From NCBI GenBank assembly GCA_032622095.1, contig CP136066.1, positions 204,314,978-204,378,977 on the forward strand: DNA of 64,000 nt. Reading direction: 5' to 3'. Position numbers and translations under genes: made by a program. Numbering within the stretch: the stretch's first letter is position 1; every line of letters begins with the position of its first letter. This DNA comes from Siphonodentalium dalli. Taxonomy: Eukaryota > Mollusca > Scaphopoda > Gadilida > Siphonodentaliidae. Positions 34,025-45,559 of this stretch are shown here, piece by piece. Under the pieces are notes generated by a model. That model did no database searches and was not told the DNA's origin. It saw only the letters and a list, made by a program, of their open reading frames with translations.

Positions 34025-37000
34025 ATATTGGATGATAACCGTTTCATACAGACAAAAATAGAATGTACAATTCGATATATATGAATGTAAATAGCTCAAT
34101 CAAATAACTATAGTTATTATTAATTGTAGTGTGCCTGATAGCCCCACCCTCCAATTAAAGCAGGTTTTTGGCAGGGTTCTTTGGGTTATTACAAAGCATT
34201 TGATTGTTCATTTTAGTTGGTGATTTAAATTTTAGTTATTTACCGCATATATATCCTAGATCGTTACCCAGCACGAAATGGTGGGTTTTATTTGTGTGTT
34301 CTGTTCCTATTTTTCAACTGAAAACCTCACCCCAGTGTAACAGCATTCTATATTTGCGGACATGTTTACGTCCAATATCCTGTGTTTAAGTTGCAAAGGG
34401 TATTCACTGTGAAACGAAAATTAACAGCCAACGACCCGCTCTATAGTGAAATATGGCATTTGAATTCCGTGTTCAGATTAAAGAATGTAGTGAATTTGTT
34501 AATTTTGACTCGAACGTCGCCTATTGTTGATGAAGTCAGTAACATTGGTTGTTCTAATATTACAACTATATATATTATAATATGTAATCCATAGAGGATA
34601 ACTAATGTTTTTTGAGTGGATACCGGAAATTATGTCACGAATGAGCGAAATCATTTTTTATTTTAGTGTAAACAGTAATTATTCTAGCTCTCGCATGTGC
34701 ATGAATATATAATGATTACCCTTTGAAGAACATTATATAATTTATATCAGTTTTGGTATTACATTTTGTGTGTGAGTTTTTCATGTGTGAGTATGGATAA
34801 TCTGACAACAAGCAGGTTTTTTTTAAAGTCATCTCCTCAGTCTGTTACTTGCCGCGAGCGAAAATAAACCACTGTCTCGTTCACAAATGACACAATTTTC
34901 GGTATCTAATCTAAAACACTAGATATTGTTTTTATCACATAGCGAAATTCGCCATTTACGACGATAAGTGCTCTCACAATCGCCTTCAATCGATGTATCG
35001 AAGCCAGATGCTGATCTCTGCCTGTTCACTTCACCATCCGCAGAAAAGAGAAATATAGTATTTTCCCGTTTATTTACCTAATAATTGTGTCAAGTGTCAA
35101 CATAGAATAGATTTGTATTATAACTCCATGTATAATAATAACAGTAATGGATAACTCAAATGACTCGCGATTTTTTTTATATATTGCTGTACAGACATCT
35201 GCACGCGCGAGCTAGTATGAAAGTTAAAACTTCTGTTTCCCCTTCTGTGGGGATATCATAATTTATTTAACCGCGATTTTTTAAATAATAACCGTTGAGC
35301 CTATAATAAATTCACGTGTTAGTTTGCAGTATTTGTGATTTAGATTACACATTGATACCGACAGTCCCTCACAATGAAATTGATTGATAGTTTATTTCAA
35401 AAGTGTATAATATTTACAAGCACATGTTAACAGTGAACAGTTCAAAATAAAAATAGTGTACAGGAGCGGAATGGCCAAATGTACCATATTCCTGTTGCCC
35501 TTATTACGCGCGCCGCGTGTATACTAATGTACAAATTTTTATTTCGCCTGGGCGCTGGAGTTTGCACTGGGGGTCTATTTATAGAATGTTAATTATTTGG
35601 ATGGTTTAAACATATTTATTCGCCATATATGCATATAAATACATACATTTGGCAACGGGATTGAAGAACAAGTGCGGGCCACTTATATGCTACTTCTCTC
35701 CCGATCACCAGACAATCAAGTGAAAGAAAAAAATGAACATGGCATTGAACAATTATATATGGTATTAAAGTGTATAATGTTAAAATTTGATTGGTTGCTA
35801 GTCTCTCCCAACTTGTTCGAAAGTATCTGGTTACTGTATAGTGTACTGTGCTCATCTATCCTTAATGGTAAGGTGGCAGGACAGTGCAATATGTTCTTAT
35901 AGAGCGTTTATGACTATTTATGAATTATTTGGATACATTAAAAGTTATAGTGCGACCCCGAGGCCGAGCCCGGTAAAAGGTGTAGTTGAGAATTTCAATT
36001 TCGTTTATTGGCGTTTACATTATGTCAATAATGTTGATTTTAGTTTGTGATAAGCTATGCCAATTACAAATAACATAAATGAAAAAGATTCTATTATTAC
36101 AATCATGGGTATATGATCTTGAGCGCGTTACCATTTCTGACTATGGTTTTCTTGTATCAAATGGAATTCAAATGATAAACCGACATAGAATGACACGAGA
36201 CACCTGTCGCACAATGAACGACGACATATAATGATTACGAATATCTTTTCGAACGGTCCAAAAAGCATTTCGCAGAATTGACCAGAGTCCGTTTGTAAGA
36301 CAATCGTGCTTGTATCTCACAGTAAGGTGATTACGGGTCTCTGTGACGTGATTATTTTTCACTTAATTATGCTTTTATCATTTCATAGCTTAGCGCTTTG
36401 TGTTTCGCAAGCGTCTTGTGTTTCACGACGACGAATGATATGATTGCCAATAATAGATAAAAATAAAGGCAACATAGCGATCACAATGTAGGGACATAAG
36501 CTCAGAGTAATCTACCACATTGAGAAGTTGAGAAACAATCGCGAACTTATTACTAAATGATGTACTTGTGAGTTTTGTTGGAAATCCAAACACAGTAATC
36601 GTATAACGGACAACAATCACTGATAAATTTTGAGTTAAACGTGACTAGTTCACTGTTCATATCCAACTAATCCTGAAGGTCAAGTTTACATATCGTCCAG
36701 TCAAAGTGTAAGGTGAACCGGCCCTTTACATTCTTGCACTGAAATATCTAACATTCTATGATTGTGTAGCTTCTACGTCAAAGTTCAACAATTTGTTCGT
36801 TTTAAATTTTCCATGTTTTTCCAGGATTATCTTGTTGTTTTTTGCTTTAATAATGTTTGAAGATCAAACATATTTTTTCTTCTTGCATTTCCGTTTTTGT
36901 TAATTTTTTGCGAATTACGTCCCCAAATGACCGCACTTAATTTTTAAGAGCTCCGATAGTCCCGTCCCACGATGGACTATTTTTGGTTACGTAAATAAGA

Positions 37001-37060
37001 AGCGCGTGATTTGAACCCCAACAAAAATAATGAGGTCAATCGGTATCGTCATAAATATTT
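34025..37060. other. intronic sequence without recognised features
   Basis: AT-rich. I found no exon-like conserved frame, RNA gene or clear repeat on either strand. Confidence 0.45.
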
Positions 37061-37079
37061 AACCGATGTGTCCATCCGC

Positions 37080-37280
37080 GCAATTGCACGCGCACCTGTA
37101 TGATGGGGTTAAACGCGGAACACTGTGCGCGCACCTGTATGATGGGTTTAAACGCGGAACACTGCGCGCGCACCTGTATGATGGGTTTAAACGCGGAACA
37201 CTGCGCGCACACCTGTATGGTGGGGTTAAACGCAGAACACTGCGCGCACCTGTATGATGGGATTAAACACGGAACAATCA
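37080..37280 (+). repeat. 37-bp minisatellite, about 5 copies
   Basis: The unit reads GCGCGCACCTGTATGATGGG then TTTAAACGCGGAACACT. The fourth unit reads GTATGGTGGGG and the last reads ATTAAACACGG. Weak open frames on both strands only reflect the repeat. Confidence 0.93.
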
Positions 37281-37362
37281 GCTGATTGGGAAATATTTTG
37301 TTACATATATTATCTTTATAATTAGCGCCTTTTAGTGGTGGAAAGTGTGTAATAAATAGAAT

Positions 37363-37501
37363 AATCAACTGGTTTCGATGACATATAATTCACAGGAGAG
37401 CCGGTCATATTGGTAAAACACTTGTTCGCTGTGCTCACTCGGGTTTTATCAGGCCCGACCACTCATGAATTATTTCACGTAAACATCGAAACCAATTGAT
37501 T
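37363..37501. mobile_element. small palindromic element
   Basis: AATCAACTGGTTTCGATG at the left is mirrored by CATCGAAACCAATTGATT at the right. The ~100-bp interior includes a second near-palindrome around GAATTAT. Confidence 0.65.
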
Positions 37502-38244
37502 GCTGACAAGGTCACGGTTACTTTATTATTTATACCTGGCATAGTTTACAGTTACCTTCTCGTTCAGGATCGTTTTTACGTTCGGAGACTTTACTATTTA
37601 CAGTTTACAGTGCCATTGTATGACAGTTGACGATATGTTTTATTTCTTTCACATCTTCTGCGCTGATCAATGGCAGCTAAAAAACATTGTTGTCTGATTT
37701 TAACATGTGATAGTATTTGCCAATTACTACTATTCTAAATTTACCCCTACGTGAATACCACGTGGGAAGTAAATTTCAATTTGTTTTCCTTTTTCTTATC
37801 CTTTTTCAACTCAATTTCAATTAGTTTATTCTCTCAAAACTCATACTCTACAATTTCACGAGTATTGAGACACTACATATTTACAAATGAGAATATGAGA
37901 ACATTGCTATATACAATATAATCGAGCGGTTTACCATACTGTCCCTAAATAACAATGTATTATATACCCCGTCACTAATTAAGGCCCTTACGCGCGCGCG
38001 TCTCGTCTAATTGGAACACATGCACTGGAGGCATTGAGTGCTTGCAGACGACGTACAATGCGGGCGAATCGCAAACTACACAGAAGTACATCACTGTCCT
38101 AAACTTGCTGTGCGGAACCGCGCGTTTCGGCTGCGGTTGTGCAGATATTTCCGACTTTTACAATTACGGTATACCAGTATCTTGTATTTTTTTTTATTTT
38201 GTACATCTGCATGTACCGTCACATATATTTATAGCCAGTTAGAC
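37502..38244. other. intronic sequence without recognised features
   Basis: No gene or clear repeat. It ends at a poly-G tract. Confidence 0.45.
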
Positions 38245-38262
38245 GGGGGGGGGGGGGGGGGG
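38245..38262 (+). repeat. poly-G tract (G18)
   Basis: Uninterrupted run of 18 G on the coding strand of intron 1, the second such tract in the window. Confidence 0.95.
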
Positions 38263-38419
38263 TCGGAAAAAAATTCCAGGCACGTATGATGGGGTGGGTG
38301 GGTGTCTCTCGGGTACGAAAAGCAGTTTTTTCCATGTGCCAATTTTTTTCTTCCATTTCTGCTATTGAGTCTTATTTTGATGTGTTTTGAACAGAAACAG
38401 GTCATATATAGGTAATAGC

Positions 38420-39095
38420 AATGCTGTCTACTATATATTTTGAGAACTACGTATATATATATGTATGTATATATATAGTCGCTATAGACTCCAAAACGGA
38501 TGGACAGATTGAGCTCAAACTTCCCATCTAAGGGTAAAAACGACGGGAATGGTCGTCGCGGCGTTTTGGAGAAGCTCTGAGCACTCATTCTCCACTCCCA
38601 ATCATCAAAATCACCGTCCTCGGCACTGCGGGAGTTAATCGCGTTGATAGTTAAAGAGCGTTCCTATCCGCAGTGTAGTTGATAAAGAGCGTATGTGCGT
38701 AATGTGATTCTTACGTATGTACACGGGCGTCAGCGTCGGTTACCAGGCATGAGCGTGTTGTGTGATTCTTACGTACTTAGGACTTCATAGGAACGGGGTT
38801 CGGGTCAGTTTTTCCGCCCTAGGTGATCTTCACCTTGAAACGGGTACCCACAAATGATATATATGTGTGTGTCCTTTATAGACTCGAACCGATTGAGCTC
38901 AAACTTGCTACCTACGGGAAGTGTCATGGGCGGGTTAAATTGTGATCCCGACATGAACTTGACCTTGAAAATGATCAATTCAAGGTCAAATCGGGTAAAA
39001 TTGAAAAACAAAAAACTCATTGATTTTTTTTGTTTAATTGTCATGTTTCTGACGAACGCCACCAGTGGCGGGCTAACCTGCTACTACTATATATA
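38420..39095 (+). repeat. dispersed repeat R, copies 4 and 5
   Basis: Two leaders (CTATATATTTTGAGAACTA at about 38438 and ATATATATGTGTGTGTCCTT at about 38855) each lead into a GACAGATTGAGCTCAAACTT-like line. The second continues through TGACCTTGAAAATGATCAAT and TCAAGGTCAAATCGGG to CTACTACTATATATA. Confidence 0.7.
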
Positions 39096-40570
39096 GAGGT
39101 TATCCGAAGTTGGATCAGTTGCACAATGGCCAACAATAGCCCAAATTCAACTTGATAGAACAAGAAACTGCGCTATTGGAAAAATAAAATTTAATCAGGG
39201 TTCCATCTACTGATACAACAAAATAAGAATAACTATGCAGAACTCAGCTGAAAATAAGCGATAAAATGAAAGCACACTTGACCATATGTACATGGAAATA
39301 AAGATATAATAAATAATGTAATAAAATAGACTTTTGACAATTTAAGACATAAAATCTTAACATATAAATTGAAGGCCAGCCGGGCCAGCTTGAACAATTT
39401 CAAATTGTTTTCCAAGTTAATGTGGGTCAGCTTGCAGTGTTAATCACAATAACAAAGATTTTATCGTCACTGATATCGTGAGCAAAAAAGAAGTGAGATT
39501 GAGCTATCCATCCATATGTTATTCCCAATTATTACGAAGCCTATTACTTCAGGCAGTGGCTACCAGCCTGCCATTGGTATATCATGGTTATGTTTGGTAT
39601 TTAGCATTATTCTTCAAACTGGGATGAACTGGGATGAATAGTTGTCGACAGCACCATTTCCATGGTTGTGCGATATGTGCCAACCATATAATTTTGCATA
39701 TTATATGCCACTTTAATGAATATACTAAACACGGAATTTAGAGATTCCATCATTTTAAATCGGGTGATTTTTGCATATGTCATGCAATCTATATGTCACT
39801 TTAGTGACTGAATACATCGATTCCAGTTTAAATTTGCATATTATATATTCTATGAAATTTCGCTAAACAAGTTCAAGCATATAATGACTGTTAATATGAA
39901 CACGTGGGCATAGTTTACCTGCATGTCATTATGCATCAGTGCGTGTATGGGTGGTCAGTCAATAACCGCCTATTTTTCAACCAAAACAATATAATATTAT
40001 ATATATATCACGTTGGCAGGCACATTTCTGTGGAAAGCATTAACCTTGTTCCGATAATTTACCGACGCCGATCGGAGATTACAGATATGCTATAACCCGA
40101 CCCCATCGAATATAGTAGTTTTATAACCCGGTCCCATATTGAGAATGTAACGGTGTTTTGTTTTCGTATCATAGAGATCCGATGAGAGGAAATGATCTAC
40201 TGGGACCTGTAGATGCCACTTAAATGCGCCAGTCATGCGCTAGTATAAAGTTCTATACCCGTATTCGGGACCACACAATCACACAACATGTGTGAAATGG
40301 GCGGTTTTGGTGTTTCAAAGTAATTTCATTTCAACACGATTGGCATCTGTGTCGCGCTGAAGCTGGAAGTATCATAATGGACGACCAATGTAATGAGGGA
40401 AATAAATTGTTGGATATCTGGGCTGTTTCTTTTCGATTAATCTTGTGGGTTACAAAGAGGGGTGTGAAAACTGGCATATTTTTGCTTGTCCGCGATAACC
40501 CGGTCCTACCCTATACCCCGATCCGGTTACCGTGGGTGATCTAAACCTAGCCAACACATTTATTATATAC
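39096..40570. other. intronic sequence without recognised features
   Basis: No exon-like or RNA-like signal. A loosely repeated phrase, GCATATTATATGCCACTTTA and a variant, occurs near 39698 and 39781. Confidence 0.45.
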
Positions 40571-40839
40571 ACTGTTACCAAGCCTTGAAATATGGTGTCT
40601 GTCATTTGCAGAATGAGGTCTCCAGGGGTGAATTTAGTGATGCTACCCCGCATAGCGGGCTAGCATCACCAAATTCACCCTCTGAGAACCTCATTCTTCT
40701 GAGGTGTAAGCAGAATGAGGTCCCCAGAGGGTGAATTTGGTGATGCTAGCCCGCTATGCGGGGTAGCATAACTAAATTCACCCTCTGGGGACCTCATTCT
40801 GCAAATGACAGACACCCTATTTCAAGGCTTGACTGTTAC
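40571..40839. mobile_element. MITE D with 8-bp target duplication
   Basis: Element 40579-40831 is bordered on both sides by ACTGTTAC (40571-40578 and 40832-40839). TIRs begin CAAGCCTTGAAATA and continue TGTCTGTCATTTGCAGAATG. Inside, each half is itself a hairpin around CCCGC(A/T)...GCGGG. An 8-bp duplication is typical of hAT-type transposition. Confidence 0.85.
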
Positions 40840-41116
40840 ACAATGCCACTAGCTGACGTACATTGACCCATCCCACATCGCGAGAGCAATAATCGGCTTC
40901 ACGAAACGGCAGCCATATCTGATTTCAAATTGGTATACCGTATGATCGTACGACATATAAAGCAGACGATCACTCTCTCGATAGTTCGGATGGATAAAAC
41001 CCGATTCCCGGAAACGACGCACATAGTAAGCCCACACGCTTGATGTCGAATCCGGCCCATGACGTTATATTAACTCTGATGTGATTGCGTTGTATTATTC
41101 ATGGGATAAATACTGT

Positions 41117-41388
41117 TTAAATAGGTACTGTACACTAAATCCGGCCATTTATGGGACCATCTCCTTTTATACTCAACAGAATATATGCAACAAATGAATG
41201 AATTTGAGCCATGGCTTAGTGCAATATACACCGTGTGCTCTGTGAACGATGCAAACAAAATTGTAATTATAATGAAAATGAATTTATGACTCCAGTCATA
41301 AACTCATTCATTTGTTGCATATATTCTGTTGAGTATAAAAGGAGATGGTCCCATAAATGGCCGGATTTAGTGTACAGTACCCTTTTAA
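41117..41388. mobile_element. MITE C, intact copy
   Basis: Arms of about 85 bp run from GGTACTGTACACTAAATCCG through CCATTTATGGGACCATCTCC to AATATATGCAACAAATGAAT, and are mirrored almost perfectly. TTAA lies at both borders (41117-41120 and 41385-41388), which suggests piggyBac-type movement. There is no coding capacity. Confidence 0.85.
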
Positions 41389-41901
41389 GATAATAAGTTA
41401 TCTGAAAATGTCCCTCCAATGAATATGAATCCTTCTACACTTCTATTATATATTCCTATGTCTGTCTGCTCGTTTTTCCGTAACACCCACTCAGATGGAC
41501 AACAAACGCTTCCAATGTATACTTTTATGACTGATTGGGAGATTCAATTTAATATATTTACACACTAAGTGTTGTCATCACTAAATCCAGCATTCTGATT
41601 GGTCGGCGCCCACGTGGCTAGTTGCAGTTATTTCTCGGTGAATGCGTAACGCCTCATAACACCAAGCTAATAACACCATCGATACGTCATTAGGTTTGGA
41701 AAGACGAACGCGTAATGCTTTGGGCGCATTTTGACTCGCGCAGGATTGACTTAATACATCATCGGGTTTCAACATGAAGAGAAATTGTTCCTATTAACTT
41801 TTGCCAAGGGTGCTATTGGGTATTTTGGGCTGATCTTGTCACGATACACTTTTCGATTTAAATATATTTACAAAAGCGGCTTTTTCGCTAAATGTATATA
41901 A
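41389..41901. other. intronic sequence without recognised features
   Basis: No gene recognised. CATTCTGATTGGTCGG near 41593 resembles part of the fold-back at 6 kb. Confidence 0.4.
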
Positions 41902-42054
41902 ATATAAGGATTAACTGTCATGTGGACTATTTTTATGGAGATGTAACGGTGAGGTAAGTGGATATAACTTGTATGTAAAACCCTTCGGGTTTTACACAAG
42001 TTATGTCCACTTACCTCACATAAAAACAGTCCACATGACAGTTAATCCTTATAT
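41902..42054. mobile_element. 153-bp hairpin element (family G)
   Basis: ATATAAGGATTAACTGTCAT and GTGGACTATTTTTAT on the left are mirrored on the right. The centre folds at AAAACCCTTCGGGTTTT. Confidence 0.85.
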
Positions 42055-42241
42055 AGAAAAGGTTAACGGTGATTTGTACTTGGGTGTATAGTTTCAATAT
42101 GTCACCTTGATGCCGTAAAACGTCACATTCAGTGCAGAACATTTGCATAATGCATATATCGACCATGATAATCCTGCAAAGTGCTCAATTAAATCACACA
42201 TGTTTGTGACTGACAAATCCCCCACATATGTTGTTGGGTTT

Positions 42242-42642
42242 TTAACCCTTTACCCAACAAACCGGCCAAAACCGGCCAAATAAAGCTTCAACAGCCTAAA
42301 ATATCTTCGGTCTGTCTCAATAGAACCATACAAATATGGATATCATTGGAACCGGCTCATTGACCACATTGTGATAGTTACAGTTATGCCCTGTGCCAAT
42401 GCATTCTCTTATATATGCGAGTCGACCATATGTCGCCTCGCATATATAAGAGAATGCATTGGCCTAAAAAAATCTTTTTTTAAAACACTTTTTACCATTT
42501 TTTCTTACATTCTTTAACAATTTTATAATTTTTAATGTGTTAAGCCACTGCATTCTCTTATATATGCGAGGCGACCTATGGTCGACTCGCATATATAAGA
42601 GAATGCATTGGCACAGGGCCGTTCTGTTGGGTAAAGGGTTAA
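42242..42642 (+). mobile_element. MITE A copy 1 carrying MITE E1
   Basis: TIRs CCCTTTACCCAACA and TGTTGGGTAAAGGG lie directly inside TTAA on both sides (42242-42245 and 42639-42642), the piggyBac signature. The left interior has AACCGGCCAAAACCGGCC and AATAAAGCTTCAACAG. From about 42390 to 42618 sits a complete E1 element with two hairpins (42395-42463 and 42545-42612). Confidence 0.9.
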
Positions 42643-42680
42643 TTTACCCGGATTTAGTGTACATTATCCCTTTAAACTAA
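42643..42680. mobile_element. MITE C end fragment
   Basis: CCGGATTTAGTGTACATTAT then CCCTTTAA matches the right end of MITE C. The rest is absent. Confidence 0.6.
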
Positions 42681-42718
42681 AGTTTACCAGACATGGGTTG
42701 TTGTCTATCCGTATCAGT

Positions 42719-42918
42719 TCCACGGTACTTAACGAGACTGTGGTGATGCTTAAAATATATACTGAATTTTTTATGAGAACACATATGATGTCTTGGCGAA
42801 TTATGGGTAAATATTGACCAACTCAACGCGAGCGGGGACAGCACCATGGATACCATCGATATAAATGACATGCCACCCACCGCCACCCACCCGTGTAGGC
42901 AGCGACAATACATATTGA
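42719..42918 (-). repeat. ~195-bp duplicated segment, copy 1
   Basis: Closely similar to 43391-43586. On the minus strand both copies keep the phrase YIDGIHGAVPARVELVNIYP followed by a stop. This copy has a ~10-base insertion upstream that breaks the longer frame. Confidence 0.75.
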
Positions 42919-43390
42919 TGTTACGGCAAACTGATGCTGTTGTTAGCAGAAAGTACCATTATATTTTTTTTTTAATTTGTCATTTTTGCGGTGTTCCGAT
43001 AATCTGAACATATATCCAGGAAAAGCCATTATGCATATCAAACATTCAAACACATATTTTATTGCGAAATATGTTTAATGCTGGTTGTACTAGTTGAAAA
43101 TCGACTCTAATCACGATGTTTATTCACGTCGTTTTAGAAACACAAGCGCATGCAGGCATTATTTATTTTTCATAATTATATATCTTCTTGAATATTTCAT
43201 ACACACACTGGTTTTTTCTCAAATAGCTCGGATTAGTCAAACACCGCGAAAATGACAACTTTAGAAAACAGAACGGTATTTTTTCGTAAAGGCATCAGTT
43301 TGCCCTACCTGCATCATAGCAATTCAGCATGACCAGCAGCATCATAGCATATTAGCAGGACCACTTACTAAGTTTGGGTGGTATCACTTA
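42919..43390. other. unassigned intronic sequence
   Basis: No gene recognised. Confidence 0.4.
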
Positions 43391-43713
43391 CACGGTACTT
43401 AAACGATACTGCGGTGATGCTTAAAATATATACTGAATTTTTTATGAGAATACATATGATGTCTTGGCGAATTATGGGTAAATATTGACCAACTCAACGC
43501 GAGCGGGGACAGCGCCATGGATACCATCGATATAAACGTCGTGCCATCCGCCCTGGTACGCAGCGACAATACATATATCGACAGAAACATACTTGATCCT
43601 ATTTCCCACACAGTACACCCGCCAAATCTGCCAATATTCATTGTTGCGGTAGAGAAGCAATCCTAAACAATCCATCGATTCATCAAACTCAGTACGAGTG
43701 TCTCTTCTAACAT
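43391..43713 (-). other. duplicated segment copy 2 with an open minus-strand frame
   Basis: On the minus strand (43472-43732) an 86-codon frame ends with WQIWRVYCVGNRIKYVSVDI, CIVAAYQGGWHDV and YIDGIHGAVPARVELVNIYP. It looks protein-like (alternating hydrophobic residues, conserved stop in both copies), and a possible acceptor TATTGGCAG precedes the WRVY part. I recognise no family. It may be an exon end from a transposon or an antisense gene, or chance. Confidence 0.25.
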
Positions 43714-44554
43714 TTAAAGGCGTACTGTACACTAAATCCGGCTATTTGTGACCCGCCATATCAAATCCAGTCGGAAGTTGGTATTTTTTTACTCTGTGTC
43801 AATGCATTCTCTTATATATGCGAGTCGACCATAGGTCGCCTCGCATATATAAGAGAATGCATTGGCCTAACAATTTTTTATCATTTTTAAAAAATAAATG
43901 TTTCTTACAATTTTTAGGACATAAAATAAAAAAACATCCATTACCCTGCAGGGAGCCCCACACATATATAGAAGCATATAGAAGAGTGTCGTCTGCTCAT
44001 GTTTGTCTGGGGCTCTGTATGGGTGAAATTATAAATTTGTTAAAGAATACAAGAAAAAATTATTAAAATTGTCAAAAATTGTTAGGCCAATGCATTCTCT
44101 TATATATGCGAGGCGACCTATATATAAGAGAATGCATTGGCACAGGGTAAAAAAAATCCCGACTCGCATATATAAGAGAATGCATTGGCACAGGGTAAAA
44201 AAATCCCGACTTACGACTGGATTTGATATGGCGGGTCACGTTTATGGGACCATATCCTTCTGTAAACAGAATATATGCAACCAATGAATGAATTTGAGCC
44301 ATGGATTAGTATAAATTACGTTCTGTTCTCTGTGAACGATGCCAACAACATGGTAATTATAATGAAAATGAACTCCAGCCATAAATTCATATTCATTATA
44401 ATTACCATGTTGTTTTACATCGTTCATTAAGTAACTAGGGATATTTTTGCACTAATCCATGGCTCAAATTCATTCATTTGTTGCATATCTTCTGTTGAGT
44501 ATAAAAGGAGATGGTCCCATAAATGGCCGGAGTTGCTGTACAGTCCCCCTTTAA
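43714..44554. mobile_element. MITE C copy 2 split by a MITE B insertion
   Basis: TTAA at 43714 and 44551 border arms of MITE C. The left arm breaks at GGCTATT (43746) and resumes at TTTATGGGACCAT (44241). The inner part near 44300-44450 is longer than in the 41-kb copy. Confidence 0.85.
43747..44240 (-). mobile_element. MITE B copy carrying E1, nested in MITE C
   Basis: TIR TGTGACCCGCCATATCAAAT at both ends. Inside is E1 with hairpins at 43797-43866 and 44085-44146. The core (ATTACCCTGCAGGGAGCCCC and GTCTGGGGCTCTGTATGGGT) is in the opposite orientation to the copies at 59.4 and 63.1 kb. The right end is partly duplicated: GGCACAGGGTAAAAAAAATC appears twice. Confidence 0.85.
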
Positions 44555-45339
44555 ATTGGGCTTTACAGTTTATTATGGACTTACCTCGCCAGAACAATAT
44601 CTTCGTTTGGATTGGATACATTGTCTCCCGCCTGGACGTGGATGCAATTGTTTGTTGTTTTTTTTTGGCAATTCCAGATTCTTTATTCTCAACACATTAG
44701 GCATACCGAGTAAATATTTAACATTATACATATCAATACAAATTATGCATATGGTTCGGAGTGAAATGATCCTGTTGGCGGAGTGAGGGTACGGATAATA
44801 AAGGGAAAGATAATCTCAAAAGGGGTTATGTTTGATACTGTGGTTGATATTGTTCAAGCATCGTGGGTATCAATGTCGTTTGGACTTCTCGTATAAAGCG
44901 GGAGAGGTTGATCAGAGTGTTCCGGTTTTTGCAGTTAAGATTAAGAGAATTTGGTCTTGTGTAATAATATTTCTTGATATATATTTTGTTTGGAAGTCCG
45001 GTTTTTTAAAGAAATGAAGTTAGCATAAAGTATATATTCAGTCGGAGCAGTCGTTTGTCCAGGACCCTGTCTCAACTGGCAAGTGGTTATTTATAGTTCT
45101 ATGGTCTATTAGACGTTTAACGGCTGTTCTATCTGTTCGGGTTATGTATAAGGGAGTGAGAAATAAATGAATTGAATTATATTTCTCTACCGAAGTCATG
45201 TTTAACTATCTTGTAAAATGCACTTTTGCTAGAGATATGGATCTGCGCCACTCCTGTTTTGTTTCACCGATTCATTAAAGTAGTTACAGTCATTAAAGAT
45301 GCGAATTAACGCTCGCAAATTACTCTTTCCTTGGTTTTA
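44555..45339. other. unassigned intronic sequence
   Basis: No gene recognised. Confidence 0.4.
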
Positions 45340-45425
45340 GGGGTAAAAATATTTTATTCGAGTCGAGGAACCTACCCATCAAAGCTCAGAGTGATCAGAT
45401 ATCGATTTTATAATCTATTATTTTT
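45340..45425 (-). mobile_element. fragment of MITE I, inverted
   Basis: TTCGAGTCGAGGAACCTACC, then CAAAGCTCAGAGTGATCAGA and TATCGATTTT, mirrors 1890-1955. Confidence 0.75.
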
Positions 45426-45559
45426 AGTGGCCCAGTAAAAGTCGATGAGAAGATAAACTGGTGCAACTCAAGAACAAACTAAAAAAAATTAGTGTCAAAC
45501 TTTTCAGAATGTTTTTGGATAGAATGATCATTACTCTTCAAAATAAAAAAATGGGCCAC

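Noticed and set aside
42677-42913. 78-codon minus-strand frame FKHHHSLVKYRGTD as a gene
   Set aside because: It is in the register that is not shared with the better frame of the duplicate and has no recognisable domain.
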